Positions 48,422 to 57,891 of a stretch of DNA of 64,000 nt are shown here, piece after piece. Each line of letters starts with the position of its first letter. Within the stretch, counting starts at the first letter, position 1. The position numbers and the translations under genes are program-made. The DNA is from Patulibacter americanus DSM 16676 (GTDB lineage: Bacteria; Actinomycetota; Thermoleophilia; Solirubrobacterales; Solirubrobacteraceae): NCBI RefSeq assembly GCF_000420025.1, contig NZ_ATUD01000001.1, positions 558,001 to 622,000 on the forward strand. The letters are read 5' to 3'. Under the pieces are notes generated by a model. The model had not been told where the DNA came from and ran no database searches. It saw only the letters and a program-made list of their open reading frames with translations.

Positions 48422-51400
48422 GTGCCTGCAGTGCGTACGACCCCCGACGAGGACGGTGACGGGGCGTCGAACCTGCTGCTCGAGCGCGACGACGAGGTGA
48501 CCGCTCTGGCCGCTGCCATCCACCGGGCGGCGGGCGGCGAGGGCGGGGTCGTGCTCGTCCGCGGGGCGGCGGGCATGGGCAAGACCCGGCTCTTGGACGT
48601 CGCGGCGGGACTCGCGTCCGACGCCGGCATGGACGTCCAGCGCGCCCGGGGTGGCGCGCTCGAGCGCGAGTTCCCGTTCGGGGTCGTGCTCGGGCTCTTC
48701 GAGACGCGGGTGCGGACGGCCACGCGGGAGGAGCGGGCGGTCGCCATGGAGGGCAGCGCGGCGCTGGCCGCGCCGATGCTGCTGGGCATCCACGCGTCAG
48801 AGCGCGCGCTCCGGGACCTCCGCGAGGCGTCGCTGATCCACGCACTGCAGTGGCTCGCCGTGAACCTCGGCACGGTCCGGCCGCTGGCGCTGGTCGTCGA
48901 CGACCTCCACTGGGCCGATCCGCCGTCGCTGCGGTTCCTGGCCTACCTGGCGGCGCGGGTGCACGAGCTGCCCGTGCTGCTCGTCGCCGCGACGCGACCC
49001 CGCGAGCCGGGGGCGGAGCACGAGCTCCTCGCCCAGCTCGGTGCCGCGCCCGAGGCCCGCGTGCTCGCCCCACAAGGGCTCAGCGTCGCGGCCACCGCCA
49101 CGCTCGTCCGCCACGGGGTCGACGCAGACGGCGACGGCACCAACGCGGAACGCGCGGGCGTCGATCGACGGAACGCGGGCCAGGACCAGGAGGTCGACGC
49201 GTTCACGCGCGCGTGCTTCGAGGCGACCGGGGGCAACCCGCTGCTCCTCCGCGAGCTCCTGCGGGCCCTGTCCGCCGAGGGCCGCGGCGGCTCCGACACG
49301 GACGTCGACCGCGTGCACGAGCTGGGGCCCGAGCCGGTGGCGCGGAGCGTCCGTTCGACCCTCGGCCGGCTCGGACCCGACGAGGGGGCGATCACCGCCG
49401 CCATCGCGGTGCTCGGCCGGGATGCCGGGCCGTCGGCGGTCGCGGCCCTCGCGGGACTCCCGGCCGATGCCGCCGCGACGGCGGCCTCCCGGCTGCAGGA
49501 CGCCGGGATGCTCGCCGCCACCGACGAGCTGCGGTTCGCACATCCGATGCTCCGCCAGGTCGTCTACGACGACATCGCGCCGGCCACGCGCGGGCGGATG
49601 CACCGGCGGGCGGCCGAGCTCCTGCATCGGCACGGCCACGCGCTGGCGGTCGCCGGGCACCTGCTGCTCGCCCCCGGTGCCGGGGAGGCGTGGGCGGTCG
49701 ACGCCCTGCGCACCGCGGCGGACGAGGCCGAGGGGCGGACCGCCCACGCGACGGCGGCGCGGTTGCTCCGCCGGGCCGCGGAGGAGCCGCCGCCGACAGA
49801 TCTACCCCTGGCGCTGGCCGAGGCCGCGCTGGCCGGCGCCAGGGCCGAGGACCCGGACGCCCGCGAGACGCTGGAGGTCGCACTCGCCGCCGCCGACGAG
49901 CGGCACCGTGCTCCGCTGCTGCTCGCGCTGGCCAAGGTCTGGACCCGGCAGGGCGACGCGGCCGAGGCGATGGCGGCCTGCGACCGCGGGCTCGCGGGGC
50001 CGGGGGTCGACGAGACCCTCCGGCACGAGCTGGAGGCCGCCTGGGCGGCCGCAGCGCTGTGGACGACGGAGGGGTCGGAGCAGGTCGCGCGGCGCCTCGC
50101 GAGCACGCTGGCCGCGGAGCGTCCCGTCCGCACCCAGGGCGAGCGCGAGCTGGTGGCCGGGCTCTCCGCGATCGAGCTGATCCGCGGCACGGACCGGGAC
50201 GCGACGCTCGCGCTCGCCCGCCGGGCGTGGGGCGACGGCGCGTATCTCGCCGAGGGCACCTGCGACGCCTCCGCGCTGGGTCCGATCGTGTCGGCGCTGC
50301 TGCGCTCGGGCGCCTTGGCGGAGTGCCTGGAGGCCCTGGATGCGCTGATCGCGGACGCGCGTCGACGGGCAGCACGATCCGCCTACGCGCAGTGGCGCAC
50401 CGCCCGAGGCTCCTGCCTGCTGCACCTGGGCCGGCTCGAGGAGGCCGAGAGCGACCTCGACGAGGCGCTCGGCGCGCATGCCGTGAGCCGCCTCGCCGTG
50501 CTGCCGTTCGCGGTCGACGCCCAGGTCAGCGTGCTGCTGGAGCGGGGGGAGCCGGCGCGAGCGCGAGCGGTCCTCGACGTGGCGCGGGCGGCGGAGTCGT
50601 CGTTCGCGGGGAACTCGCTGTGGAGCCTGGTGCACGCCGCGCGGGGCCGGCTCGCGATGGCGGAGGGCGATCCGGGGACGGCCCGGGAGGAGCTCCTCGT
50701 CGCCGGGCGCATCGCCACCGACGTGGTGGGGACGTCGAACCCGGCCGTCCTGCCGTGGCGGTCCGAGGCGGCGCTGGCGACCCGCCGGCTCGGCGACCTG
50801 GCGGAAGCGGCGCGCCTGGCCGCCGCGGAGGTCCAGGACGCGCGCCGGTTCGGCGCCCCGCGGCCGCTCTCCATCGCCCTGCGCGTGCAGGCGGTCGTCG
50901 TCGGCGGCGCCGAGGGCATCGCGCTGGCCGGCGAGGCCGTCGACCTGCTCGAGGGCACGGAGGTCGCCCTCGAGCACTGCCGGGCGCTCGTCACGCTCGG
51001 CACGCTCCTGCGCGCCGCCGGCAAGCGCACGGACGCCCGGGCCGCGCTCGGGCGGGGCCTCGACGCCGCGGGCGCCCTCGGAGCCCGGGCGCTGGCCGCC
51101 GAGGCGCGGGAGGAGCTGCTCGCCGCCGGGGCGCGACCGCGCCGCGAGCGCACGCGGGGGCCCGACTCGTTGACGGCGGGCGAGCGGCGGGCGTCGCGGC
51201 TGGCGGCCCGCGGACTGTCCAACCGGGCGATCGCCGACGCCCTGTTCGTCACGCCGAAGGCCGTGAGCTTCCACCTGTCCAACGCCTACCGCAAGCTGGA
51301 GATCCGTGGCCGCGACCAGCTCGCGGCGGTCCTGGGCCCCGAGGAGCCGGCCGAAACCCTGGTACCGCCGCCCAGTGTGCGGCCGGTGCCCGGGACGTAG
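48422..51400 (+). CDS. LuxR-family regulator with large AAA-type ATPase domain (LAL)
   Basis: A 992-residue transcription factor. The N-terminal NTPase domain has Walker A RGAAGMGKTR (47-56) and Walker B PLALVVDDLHWADPPS; the centre is helical and TPR-like (repeated Ala/Leu/Glu-rich helices); the C-terminal LuxR HTH reads TAGERRASRLAARGLSNRAI then ADALFVTPKAVSFHLSNAYRKLEIRGRDQL. LAL proteins activate secondary-metabolite and carbohydrate genes after binding a nucleotide and often a ligand such as a sugar. The GTG at 48422 is used. The repeat-protein gene begins 59 bases after its stop, with a GGAGGA ribosome site, so that gene is a likely target. Confidence 0.93.
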   Translation: MPAVRTTPDEDGDGASNLLLERDDEVTALAAAIHRAAGGEGGVVLVRGAAGMGKTRLLDVAAGLASDAGMDVQRARGGALEREFPFGVVLGLFETRVRTATREERAVAMEGSAALAAPMLLGIHASERALRDLREASLIHALQWLAVNLGTVRPLALVVDDLHWADPPSLRFLAYLAARVHELPVLLVAATRPREPGAEHELLAQLGAAPEARVLAPQGLSVAATATLVRHGVDADGDGTNAERAGVDRRNAGQDQEVDAFTRACFEATGGNPLLLRELLRALSAEGRGGSDTDVDRVHELGPEPVARSVRSTLGRLGPDEGAITAAIAVLGRDAGPSAVAALAGLPADAAATAASRLQDAGMLAATDELRFAHPMLRQVVYDDIAPATRGRMHRRAAELLHRHGHALAVAGHLLLAPGAGEAWAVDALRTAADEAEGRTAHATAARLLRRAAEEPPPTDLPLALAEAALAGARAEDPDARETLEVALAAADERHRAPLLLALAKVWTRQGDAAEAMAACDRGLAGPGVDETLRHELEAAWAAAALWTTEGSEQVARRLASTLAAERPVRTQGERELVAGLSAIELIRGTDRDATLALARRAWGDGAYLAEGTCDASALGPIVSALLRSGALAECLEALDALIADARRRAARSAYAQWRTARGSCLLHLGRLEEAESDLDEALGAHAVSRLAVLPFAVDAQVSVLLERGEPARARAVLDVARAAESSFAGNSLWSLVHAARGRLAMAEGDPGTAREELLVAGRIATDVVGTSNPAVLPWRSEAALATRRLGDLAEAARLAAAEVQDARRFGAPRPLSIALRVQAVVVGGAEGIALAGEAVDLLEGTEVALEHCRALVTLGTLLRAAGKRTDARAALGRGLDAAGALGARALAAEAREELLAAGARPRRERTRGPDSLTAGERRASRLAARGLSNRAIADALFVTPKAVSFHLSNAYRKLEIRGRDQLAAVLGPEEPAETLVPPPSVRPVPGT

Positions 51401-51459
51401 CGTCCGCCTCCGCTCGAATGCAACCGGCATGCCGCCGGCCGCTTCCCGTCCGGAGGACC

Positions 51460-54400
51460 ATGCTCGTACCAGCATCACCCGTTCACCCCGCGCGCCGACG
51501 CGCCCACGCCGCGCTCCTGCTGCTGCTCGCGTGTTGCATCGCATGCCTGGCGTTCGCCCCGGGGTCCCGGGCGGCCGACGTCACGCTGAAGCAGCTCGGG
51601 CAGATCAACCAGACGACGAGGTCGAGCGAGCCCTCCGGGAGCGTCGCCTTCCGCGGCAGCACCTACCAGACGGTGAACGACGAGGTTCACGGTCCCGAGC
51701 TGTGGAAGTCCGACGGCACGCGGGGCGGCACGACCCTGTTCAAGGACATCAATCCGGGTGACGGCGGTGCGAACCCGCAGGGGCTGACGGTCGTGGGCGA
51801 CACGCTGTACTTCTCGGCGGACGACGGCGTCAACGGCTACGAGCTGTGGAAGTCCGACGGCACCGCCGCGGGCACGACGCTCGTCGCCGACGCCGCGCCG
51901 GGGGCCGACTCCTTGGCGCCGCGGTCCCTGACCGCCGTGGGCGACACCGTGTACTTCGTGGCGAACGACAGCACTCACGGCTCCGAGCTCTGGAAGTCCG
52001 ACGGCACCGCCGCCGGCACGACGATCGTCATGGACATCCGGCCGGGGGCTGGCCACTCGTTCCCGAACAACCTGACGGCCGTCGGTGACGCCCTGTACTT
52101 CACCGCCGAGGATGGCGCCAACGGCCGCGAGCTGTGGACGTCCGACGGCACGGCAGCGGGCACGACGCTCGTCAAGGACATCCGGCCGGGCATGATCGCG
52201 TCGAACGCCCAGGTTCTGACGGCGGTCGGCGGCAAGCTGTACTTCCGGGCCGACGACGGCACCAACGGCGCCGAGCTGTGGACGTCCGACGGCACCGCCG
52301 ACGGCACGACGCTCGTCAAGGACATCCGGCCGAACGCCGGCTCCAACCCGACGAGCCTGACGGCGGTCGGCGACGCGCTGTACTTCGCGGCCACCGACGC
52401 CACCAGCGGCACCGAGCTCTGGAAGTCCGACGGCACCGCCGCGGGCACGACGCAGGTCAAGGACGTCCGGCCCGGCAGCGCCAGCGCGAGCCCGCGCGAG
52501 CTGACGGTCTTCGGCAGCACCCTGTACTTCGCCACCTACAGTGGCGACTCCAACTACGAGCTGTGGAGGTCCGACGGCACCGCCGCGGGCACGACGCTCG
52601 TCCGGAGCTTCCCGCAGGGGAACGACGACTCCTCCGGTCCGTCCGACCTGACGGTCGCCGGTGGCGTCCTGTACTTCACGGCCGACGACGCCACCTACAG
52701 CACCGAGCTGTGGAGGTCCGACGGCACCGCCGCCGGCACGACGCTCGTCAAGGACATCCGGCCGGGCGCCCGGTCCTCGGGCCCGGGAAACCTGACGGCC
52801 CTCGACGGGAAGCTGCTCCTGACGGCGGACGACGGCACCCACGGGACCGAGCTCTGGAGCTCCGACGGCACCGCGGGCGGCACGACCCTGGTGCTCGACG
52901 CGAACGCCAGCAACCGGGATGCCTTCGGCGGGGACCGCGATGCGGTGTCCATCGGCGGCGTCGACTACCTCGTCGCGAGCGACGGCGTCCACGGCGGCGA
53001 GCTGTGGAGGTCCGACGGCACCGCGACCGGCACGACCCTCGTCAAGGACGTCCGCCCGGGCGAGAACTCCTCGAGCCTCGAGAACCTGACGGCCGTCGGT
53101 GGCACGCTCTACTTCACGGCCTACGACGAGACGCACGGCCACGAGCTGTGGAAGTCCGACGGCACCACCGCCGGCACGACCCTCGTCAAGGACGTTCTGC
53201 CGGGCGCCGACTCCTCGGGCCCGTCGAACCTGACGGCCGCCGGCGGCAAGCTGTACTTCGTGGCCGACGACGGCACCCACGGGTACGAGCTCTGGAGGTC
53301 CGACGGCACGGACGCCGGCACGACGCTCGTCAAGGACGTGCAGCCGGGTGGGAACTCGTCGTCTGCGCAGAGCCTGACCGCGGTGGGCAACACGCTCTAC
53401 TTCTCGGCCGACGACGGCACCCGCGGGTACGAGCTCTGGAAGTCCGACGGCACGGACGCCGGCACCACGCTCGTCAAGGACCTCGCGCCCGATGGCGGGT
53501 CGTCCTACCCGGGGAACCTGACGGCCGTCGGCGGCACGCTGTACTTCGTGGCCGACGACGGCACCCACGGGTACGAGCTCTGGAAGTCCGACGGCACGGA
53601 CGCCGGCACGACGCTCGTCGAGGACCTCGCGCCCGATGGCGTGTCGTCCTACCCGGGGGACCTGACGGTCGTCGGCGGCAAGGTCTACTTCATCGCCTAC
53701 GACCCCACGCACGGCTACGCGCTGTGGACGTCGGACGGCACGGACGCGGGCACCACGCTGGTCAAGGACGTTGAGCCCCGCAGCGACGAAAACACCTCCC
53801 TGCAGAGCCTGACGGCCGTCGACGACACCTTGTTCTTCGTGGCCGACGACGGGACCCGCGGCGCCGAGCTGTGGACGTCCGACGGCACGACCGCGGGCAC
53901 CACGCTCGCCAAGGACGTCCAGCCGGGCAGCGGCTCCTCGTCCCCGTACAGCCTGACCGCGGTGGGCAGCACGCTCTACTTCGCGGCCGACGACGGGACC
54001 CACGGCACCGAGCTGTGGGCGTCCGACGGCACGGCCGCGGGCACCACGCTTCAGGCCGACGTCGCCCCCGGCCCGGGGTACTCGTACCCGACGTTGCTGC
54101 CCTCCAGCACGCCCGGCACCCTGCGGTTCCTCGCCGACGACGGCCGGCACGGCCGTGAGATCTGGCGCCTCGGCGCGGACGACGTCGTCTCGCCGCCCGT
54201 AGTGACGACGCCGACGGAGACCCCGGCCACGCCGGTCACCCCGGCTCCGCCGACGACGCCCGTCCCGGGCTCGCCGGCTCCGACCCCGCCGACCCCGCCG
54301 GCGACGGGTCCCGGCACGCCCACCCCGGCCTCGGGCGCCCGGGTCGGCAGCGTCAGCGGCCGCGTCGTGATCCGCGACTCGAAGGGTCGGACCCTCACGC

Positions 54401-54855
54401 TGAACGCCGGGAGCGTGATCCCGCAGGGCGCGACGATCGACGCGACGCGCGGGCGCATCGTGCTCCTCGTCCCGAACGGGGCGGGTCGCACCACGCCCGT
54501 CCGGGTCGGGGGCGGCCAGTTCCGCTACGGGCGCGTGGCGATCCGCGTGCCGGGCCGCTCGACGGCGCGCACCACGGTCACGCGCCTGACGCTGCGGGGC
54601 GGCCGCAAGGTGACCTGCGCCGCGGGCCGGGGCCTGCTGCGCCGGCTGACCGTCACGACCTCCGGCTCCGGCTGGGTCCAGGTCGTCGCCGGCAAGGCGA
54701 GCGGGCTGACGCGCTCCGCGACGTCCACGACGACGGATCGCTGCGGCACGACGACGGTCTCGGTCGCGAAGGGCTCGGTCCGCGTGACCGACGCCAAGCG
54801 CCGCCGCACGACGCTCGTCGGGCGCGGTCACCGCTACCGCACGGCGGCCCGGTAG
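51460..54855 (+). CDS. Secreted ELW-x-SDGT repeat protein with FecR-like C-terminal domain
   Basis: An 1131-residue protein with a signal peptide (residues 1-38). The main body is 17 tandem units of about 48 residues with one partial, each with G-x-ELW-[KRT]-SDGT-x-AGTTLVKD-x-x-PG and a ...L-YF-x-A-D-D-G-x-H-G strand, which should fold into a beta-propeller-like or solenoid array; the first ELW codon is at 51697 and the last EIW at 54157. Some units (for example 53430-53720) are nearly identical in DNA, showing recent duplication. A Pro/Thr linker (from about residue 909 on) precedes a C-terminal beta domain with SVSGRVVIRDSKGRTLTL and IPQGATIDATRGRIVLL, which resembles FecR-type domains. No membrane anchor or sortase motif is seen, so it is probably exported. 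Function is unknown; it may bind carbohydrate or a surface partner. Confidence 0.85.
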   Translation: MLVPASPVHPARRRAHAALLLLLACCIACLAFAPGSRAADVTLKQLGQINQTTRSSEPSGSVAFRGSTYQTVNDEVHGPELWKSDGTRGGTTLFKDINPGDGGANPQGLTVVGDTLYFSADDGVNGYELWKSDGTAAGTTLVADAAPGADSLAPRSLTAVGDTVYFVANDSTHGSELWKSDGTAAGTTIVMDIRPGAGHSFPNNLTAVGDALYFTAEDGANGRELWTSDGTAAGTTLVKDIRPGMIASNAQVLTAVGGKLYFRADDGTNGAELWTSDGTADGTTLVKDIRPNAGSNPTSLTAVGDALYFAATDATSGTELWKSDGTAAGTTQVKDVRPGSASASPRELTVFGSTLYFATYSGDSNYELWRSDGTAAGTTLVRSFPQGNDDSSGPSDLTVAGGVLYFTADDATYSTELWRSDGTAAGTTLVKDIRPGARSSGPGNLTALDGKLLLTADDGTHGTELWSSDGTAGGTTLVLDANASNRDAFGGDRDAVSIGGVDYLVASDGVHGGELWRSDGTATGTTLVKDVRPGENSSSLENLTAVGGTLYFTAYDETHGHELWKSDGTTAGTTLVKDVLPGADSSGPSNLTAAGGKLYFVADDGTHGYELWRSDGTDAGTTLVKDVQPGGNSSSAQSLTAVGNTLYFSADDGTRGYELWKSDGTDAGTTLVKDLAPDGGSSYPGNLTAVGGTLYFVADDGTHGYELWKSDGTDAGTTLVEDLAPDGVSSYPGDLTVVGGKVYFIAYDPTHGYALWTSDGTDAGTTLVKDVEPRSDENTSLQSLTAVDDTLFFVADDGTRGAELWTSDGTTAGTTLAKDVQPGSGSSSPYSLTAVGSTLYFAADDGTHGTELWASDGTAAGTTLQADVAPGPGYSYPTLLPSSTPGTLRFLADDGRHGREIWRLGADDVVSPPVVTTPTETPATPVTPAPPTTPVPGSPAPTPPTPPATGPGTPTPASGARVGSVSGRVVIRDSKGRTLTLNAGSVIPQGATIDATRGRIVLLVPNGAGRTTPVRVGGGQFRYGRVAIRVPGRSTARTTVTRLTLRGGRKVTCAAGRGLLRRLTVTTSGSGWVQVVAGKASGLTRSATSTTTDRCGTTTVSVAKGSVRVTDAKRRRTTLVGRGHRYRTAAR

Positions 54856-54862
54856 CCGCACC

Positions 54863-54928
54863 GGCCCCGGGCGGGGCGAGCCGGCCACTCCTCATACGGA
54901 GGGCCTGGCTCGCCCGCTCGCCGGGGCC
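54863..54928 (+). terminator. Large hairpin after the repeat-protein gene
   Basis: Two nested stems: outer GGCCCCGG/CCGGGGCC (54863-54870 with 54921-54928) and inner GGGCGAGCCGGCC with GGCC-T-GGCTCGCCC (54874-54886, 54902-54915), with a 15-base loop. It begins 8 bases after the stop codon and probably ends the transcript. Confidence 0.65.
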
Positions 54929-54988
54929 ACCCCACGGCGTCCGCCGGCCCCGGCGTCCCGGGGCCTCCCGCGACGCCGTGCCCGCGGA

Positions 54989-56065
54989 TCAGCCGCGCAC
55001 GATGTCGGCCAGCGTCACCCGCGAGACGTCGTAGGTGATCTTCACGGCCGGCTCGGACTCGCCGTCCTCCCGGCCCGTGAAGCGGATCGGCATGCCGGTG
55101 CCCGCGTCGACCGTGAGGCGCTCGGTGTAGGCGTGCTTGGACTGCCGGGCCGCGAGGACGAGGACCTGGCGGTCGCCCTCGGTGGCCTTGGTGACCTTGA
55201 CGCTGCTCAGCGTGCCGAGCAGGTGCAGCACGCCCGCGCGCACGGCGGGGCGGGCCGCGCCCCCGTTCAGCGCGTCCATGGAGTTGACCCAGATCCGGTT
55301 CTCCTCCCAAGCCGCGGCCTCGGCGCGGGTCGGGACGGGCGGGGACGTCTTGCTGGGCACGGCGCGGGGCTCGCCGTCGTCGCCGCGCACCCACTCGAGG
55401 TTGGACGGCTTGCGGCCCGGGACGAAGGCCGCGTCGCCCATCCGCTCGCGGGCTGCTTCGATCGGGCCGTCGAACGCGGCCTCGGCGGCCGCGACGGCGC
55501 GGCCCACGAAGCTCCGGTCCGCGGTCAGGTCCTTGTCGGCCTTCTGGTCGGCGATCGCGGCCGCCAGCCCGTCCGGCTTGCCGGCGTAGTAATAGACGCC
55601 GTCGTCGGTGAAGAGGTCGGCGCCCACGGTCGCCCCGTCCTGGTGGCGGACGATCAGGGACGCGTCGCCGGGCAGCGACGCGGTCGCCCGGGCGGCACGC
55701 GCGCGCAGGCGGGTGGTCAGCCGCTCGAGCGGCGCAGCGTCGGCGGCCGGCGGGCCGCCAATCAGACGCAGGCGCGCCGACGACGGACCGTCGGCCCCGG
55801 GCTGGGTCGTCACCTGCGGGCCGCCGGTGGCCAGGACCGCGACGGCCAGGCCACCGACGGCCACGCCGCCGAGCGCCAGCCGCACGACCCTGCGGCGGCG
55901 CTTGGGCCGCCGCGCCGCCGCGCCGCGAGGAGCACCGCCGGCCATGTCGGTCATCAGCGCGGCACGCGCCCGGCGCGTGGCGGCCTCGTCCAGCTCGACG
56001 CCCCGCGGCCGGCGCTCGGCCAGCCACTCCAGGTCGCGCTCGTCCTGCTGCTCGGTGATGCTCAT
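54989..56065 (-). CDS. Putative anti-sigma factor / membrane protein of the CU044-like type
   Basis: A 358-residue protein starting with ATG inside the sigma gene's stop (4-base overlap). The cytoplasmic N-terminus ends in basic RRPKRRRRVVRL, then one transmembrane helix (about 61-82), then a long periplasmic domain containing a YYYAGKPDG turn and an LTVDAGTGMPIRF strand. This layout, and the coupling to an ECF sigma gene, matches single-pass anti-sigma factors that hold the sigma at the membrane until a signal is sensed. The family resembles the actinobacterial CU044_5270-like proteins; no RskA or ZAS zinc-binding motif is seen. Confidence 0.68.
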   Translation of the reverse strand: MSITEQQDERDLEWLAERRPRGVELDEAATRRARAALMTDMAGGAPRGAAARRPKRRRRVVRLALGGVAVGGLAVAVLATGGPQVTTQPGADGPSSARLRLIGGPPAADAAPLERLTTRLRARAARATASLPGDASLIVRHQDGATVGADLFTDDGVYYYAGKPDGLAAAIADQKADKDLTADRSFVGRAVAAAEAAFDGPIEAARERMGDAAFVPGRKPSNLEWVRGDDGEPRAVPSKTSPPVPTRAEAAAWEENRIWVNSMDALNGGAARPAVRAGVLHLLGTLSSVKVTKATEGDRQVLVLAARQSKHAYTERLTVDAGTGMPIRFTGREDGESEPAVKITYDVSRVTLADIVRG

Positions 56066-56832
56066 CGGTCGTCCTCGGTCTCGTGCTCGGCGATGTGGCC
56101 ACGCACGCTGCGGCGCGCGCGGTGGATGCGGGACCGCACGGTCCCGATGGGGATGTCCAGGGCGCGGGCGATCTCGTCGTAGTCGAGCTCGCCCCAGGCG
56201 CGCAGCAGCAGTGCGTCGCGGTCGGCGGCCGGCAGGCCGCCCAGCGCGGCCGTCAGCTGCGGTCCGAGCATCTGCGCCTCGAGCTGCTGCAGCGGCTCGG
56301 CGCCGGTCCGGGCGTCGTCGGCCGCGCCCAGGGCGGTGGCCCGCCGCAGGGCCGACGCGCCGCGGGCGGCGCCGCGGAAGTGCACGCGCAGCAGGTTGGT
56401 GGCGATGCCGTACAGCCAGGGCCGCGCGTCGGCGAAGGTCAGGTCGTAGCGGTCGCGGCGCGCGAAGGCGACGCGGAACGCCTCAGCGGCGAGGTCCTCC
56501 CCCTCCGCCCCGGCCCGCGCGGTGCAGAACGCGTGGATGCGCGCCCAGTGGCGGTCGAAGACGGCTTCGAAGGCCTGCGGATCGCGCCGCGAGCGAGCGA
56601 TCGCTGCGGCGTCGTCGCCGGGCGGAGATGTGGACGTGGGGGCCGGCGGCCGGGCGGGCACGGCGGCGGGCTCCCTGTGCAAGGCGGTGGCCGGCACCGC
56701 GTGGTTGTCGATCAGCGTCATGTACTGGTTCATCTGCCGCACGGCCCCGAGAAGTTCGCGGCGCGACGGCCGGACCACGCGCGCGCCGGTGCGAGGAGCG
56801 AACGGCTCGATCTCGCCGGCGCGTTGCAGCAT
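56062..56832 (-). CDS. ECF RNA polymerase sigma factor
   Basis: A 256-residue sigma-70-family factor. Sigma-2 reads FEAVFDRHWARIHAFCTARAG and EDLAAEAFRVAFARRDRY with ARPWLYGIATNLLRVHFR, and sigma-4 has LPAADRDALLLRAWGELDYDEI and ARALDIPIGTVRSRIHRAR. It has an unusual N-terminal extension of about 75 residues; the ATG at 56832 is supported by a GAGGG ribosome site, but a later ATG at 56733 or 56721 would be the more compact start. Its 4-base overlap with the putative anti-sigma gene downstream indicates co-regulation. Confidence 0.88.
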   Translation of the reverse strand: MLQRAGEIEPFAPRTGARVVRPSRRELLGAVRQMNQYMTLIDNHAVPATALHREPAAVPARPPAPTSTSPPGDDAAAIARSRRDPQAFEAVFDRHWARIHAFCTARAGAEGEDLAAEAFRVAFARRDRYDLTFADARPWLYGIATNLLRVHFRGAARGASALRRATALGAADDARTGAEPLQQLEAQMLGPQLTAALGGLPAADRDALLLRAWGELDYDEIARALDIPIGTVRSRIHRARRSVRGHIAEHETEDDR

Positions 56833-56858
56833 CGCCGATGCCCTCGTCGGGCGCCGGC

Positions 56859-57860
56859 CTACGCCCCCCGCGCCGCCTGCAGCGCCGCCGCCTCCCGCTC
56901 AGGAGCGAGCCCCGGTGCCGGCAGGTCGCGCCGCAGCGCCGGCGGGCCGTCCAGCGACGCCAGCCACGCCCACGTGTCGCGCACCGTCTCGTCGACCGCC
57001 CGCGGCAGGAATCCCGCGGCGTGGATCCGCTCGACGTCGGCCCCGTGCAGCGCCCGCGACTCGTGGTCGGGCGGCAGCCAGATCGGCAGCTCGATCCACG
57101 GCTCGATGCCCTGGGCGGCGACGAGCTCCGGCGTCGCCCAGACCAGGGCGGCGTCGCCGCCGGTGGTGCGGATCGCCGCCTCGATCAGCGAGCGCATCGT
57201 CGCGTGGCCCCGGCGGCTCACCGCGTTGTAGGGCCCGTGGCGGCCGGCGGCCGCGGCGTCGAGTGTCCAGGCCGCCAGGTCCCGGACGTCGACGAGCTGC
57301 AGCGGCGCGTCGGCCGGTCCGGGCGCGAGCACCTCTCCCCCGCGGGCGATGCGCGCCAGCCACCAGGGCAGGCGACCGTCGTCCTCGTGCGGCCCGAGGA
57401 TGAGCCCGGGGCGGACGAGCAGCGCCCGATCGCCGAATGCCTCCTCGACCGCCAGCTCGCTTCCGCGCTTGCGCACGGCGTAGTCCGGCCCGTCGCCGTC
57501 GTCGGGCGAGCCCGGGACGGTGGGGTACCCCTCGCTCACGCCCATCGGCACCGGCGGCGCGTAGACGGAGCAGCTCGACACGTACGCGTAGTGGCCCGCC
57601 CGGGACGCCAGGACCGCCGCGCTGGCTCGGACGGCGCGCGGCGCGCCCGACCACGTGTCGACGACGACGTCCCAGTCCTCCGCCCCGAGCGGCGCCAGCG
57701 TCGTCGGGTCGTCGCGGTCACCGAGGATGCGGCGCGCGGCGGGATGCGACCACGCGCCGCGACCGCGGTTGAACGTCGTCACCGCCCACCCGCGAGCGAC
57801 TCCCTCCTCCACGACCGCTCGTCCGACGAACGAGGTCCCACCGAGGACGAGCAGGCGCAT
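56859..57860 (-). CDS. NAD-dependent epimerase/dehydratase family protein
   Basis: A 333-residue extended SDR-like protein. It starts MRLLVLGGTSFVGRAVVEEG with the Rossmann G-x-x-x-F-x-G-R motif, then TTFNRGRG, VSSCSVYAPP (catalytic Ser region) and an alternative YAVRKRGSELAVEE with the expected Tyr-x3-Lys-like spacing. The subgroup looks like the CSP41/mRNA-binding-like or reductase-type members, so the substrate is uncertain. ATG 57860 is used. The upstream region carries a perfect palindrome (57874-57891). It faces the SulP transporter divergently and starts only 30 bases from that gene's likely GTG. Confidence 0.82.
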   Translation of the reverse strand: MRLLVLGGTSFVGRAVVEEGVARGWAVTTFNRGRGAWSHPAARRILGDRDDPTTLAPLGAEDWDVVVDTWSGAPRAVRASAAVLASRAGHYAYVSSCSVYAPPVPMGVSEGYPTVPGSPDDGDGPDYAVRKRGSELAVEEAFGDRALLVRPGLILGPHEDDGRLPWWLARIARGGEVLAPGPADAPLQLVDVRDLAAWTLDAAAAGRHGPYNAVSRRGHATMRSLIEAAIRTTGGDAALVWATPELVAAQGIEPWIELPIWLPPDHESRALHGADVERIHAAGFLPRAVDETVRDTWAWLASLDGPPALRRDLPAPGLAPEREAAALQAARGA

Positions 57861-57873
57861 GGGGAGGTTGTAC

Positions 57874-57891
57874 CGCAACCCAACGGTTGCG
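57874..57891 (+). promoter_or_regulatory. Palindrome between the epimerase and SulP genes
   Basis: CGCAACC (57874-57880) and GGTTGCG (57885-57891) are perfect 7-bp arms around CAAC, 13 bases upstream of the epimerase ATG and covering the first base of the SulP GTG. One regulator could shut both genes. Confidence 0.5.

Noticed and set aside
51690..54170. Tandem 144-bp repeat pattern as a possible CRISPR or satellite array
   Set aside because: The repeats are in one frame of a long protein with conserved ELW-SDGT units and no spacer-type variable segments, so they encode protein repeats.
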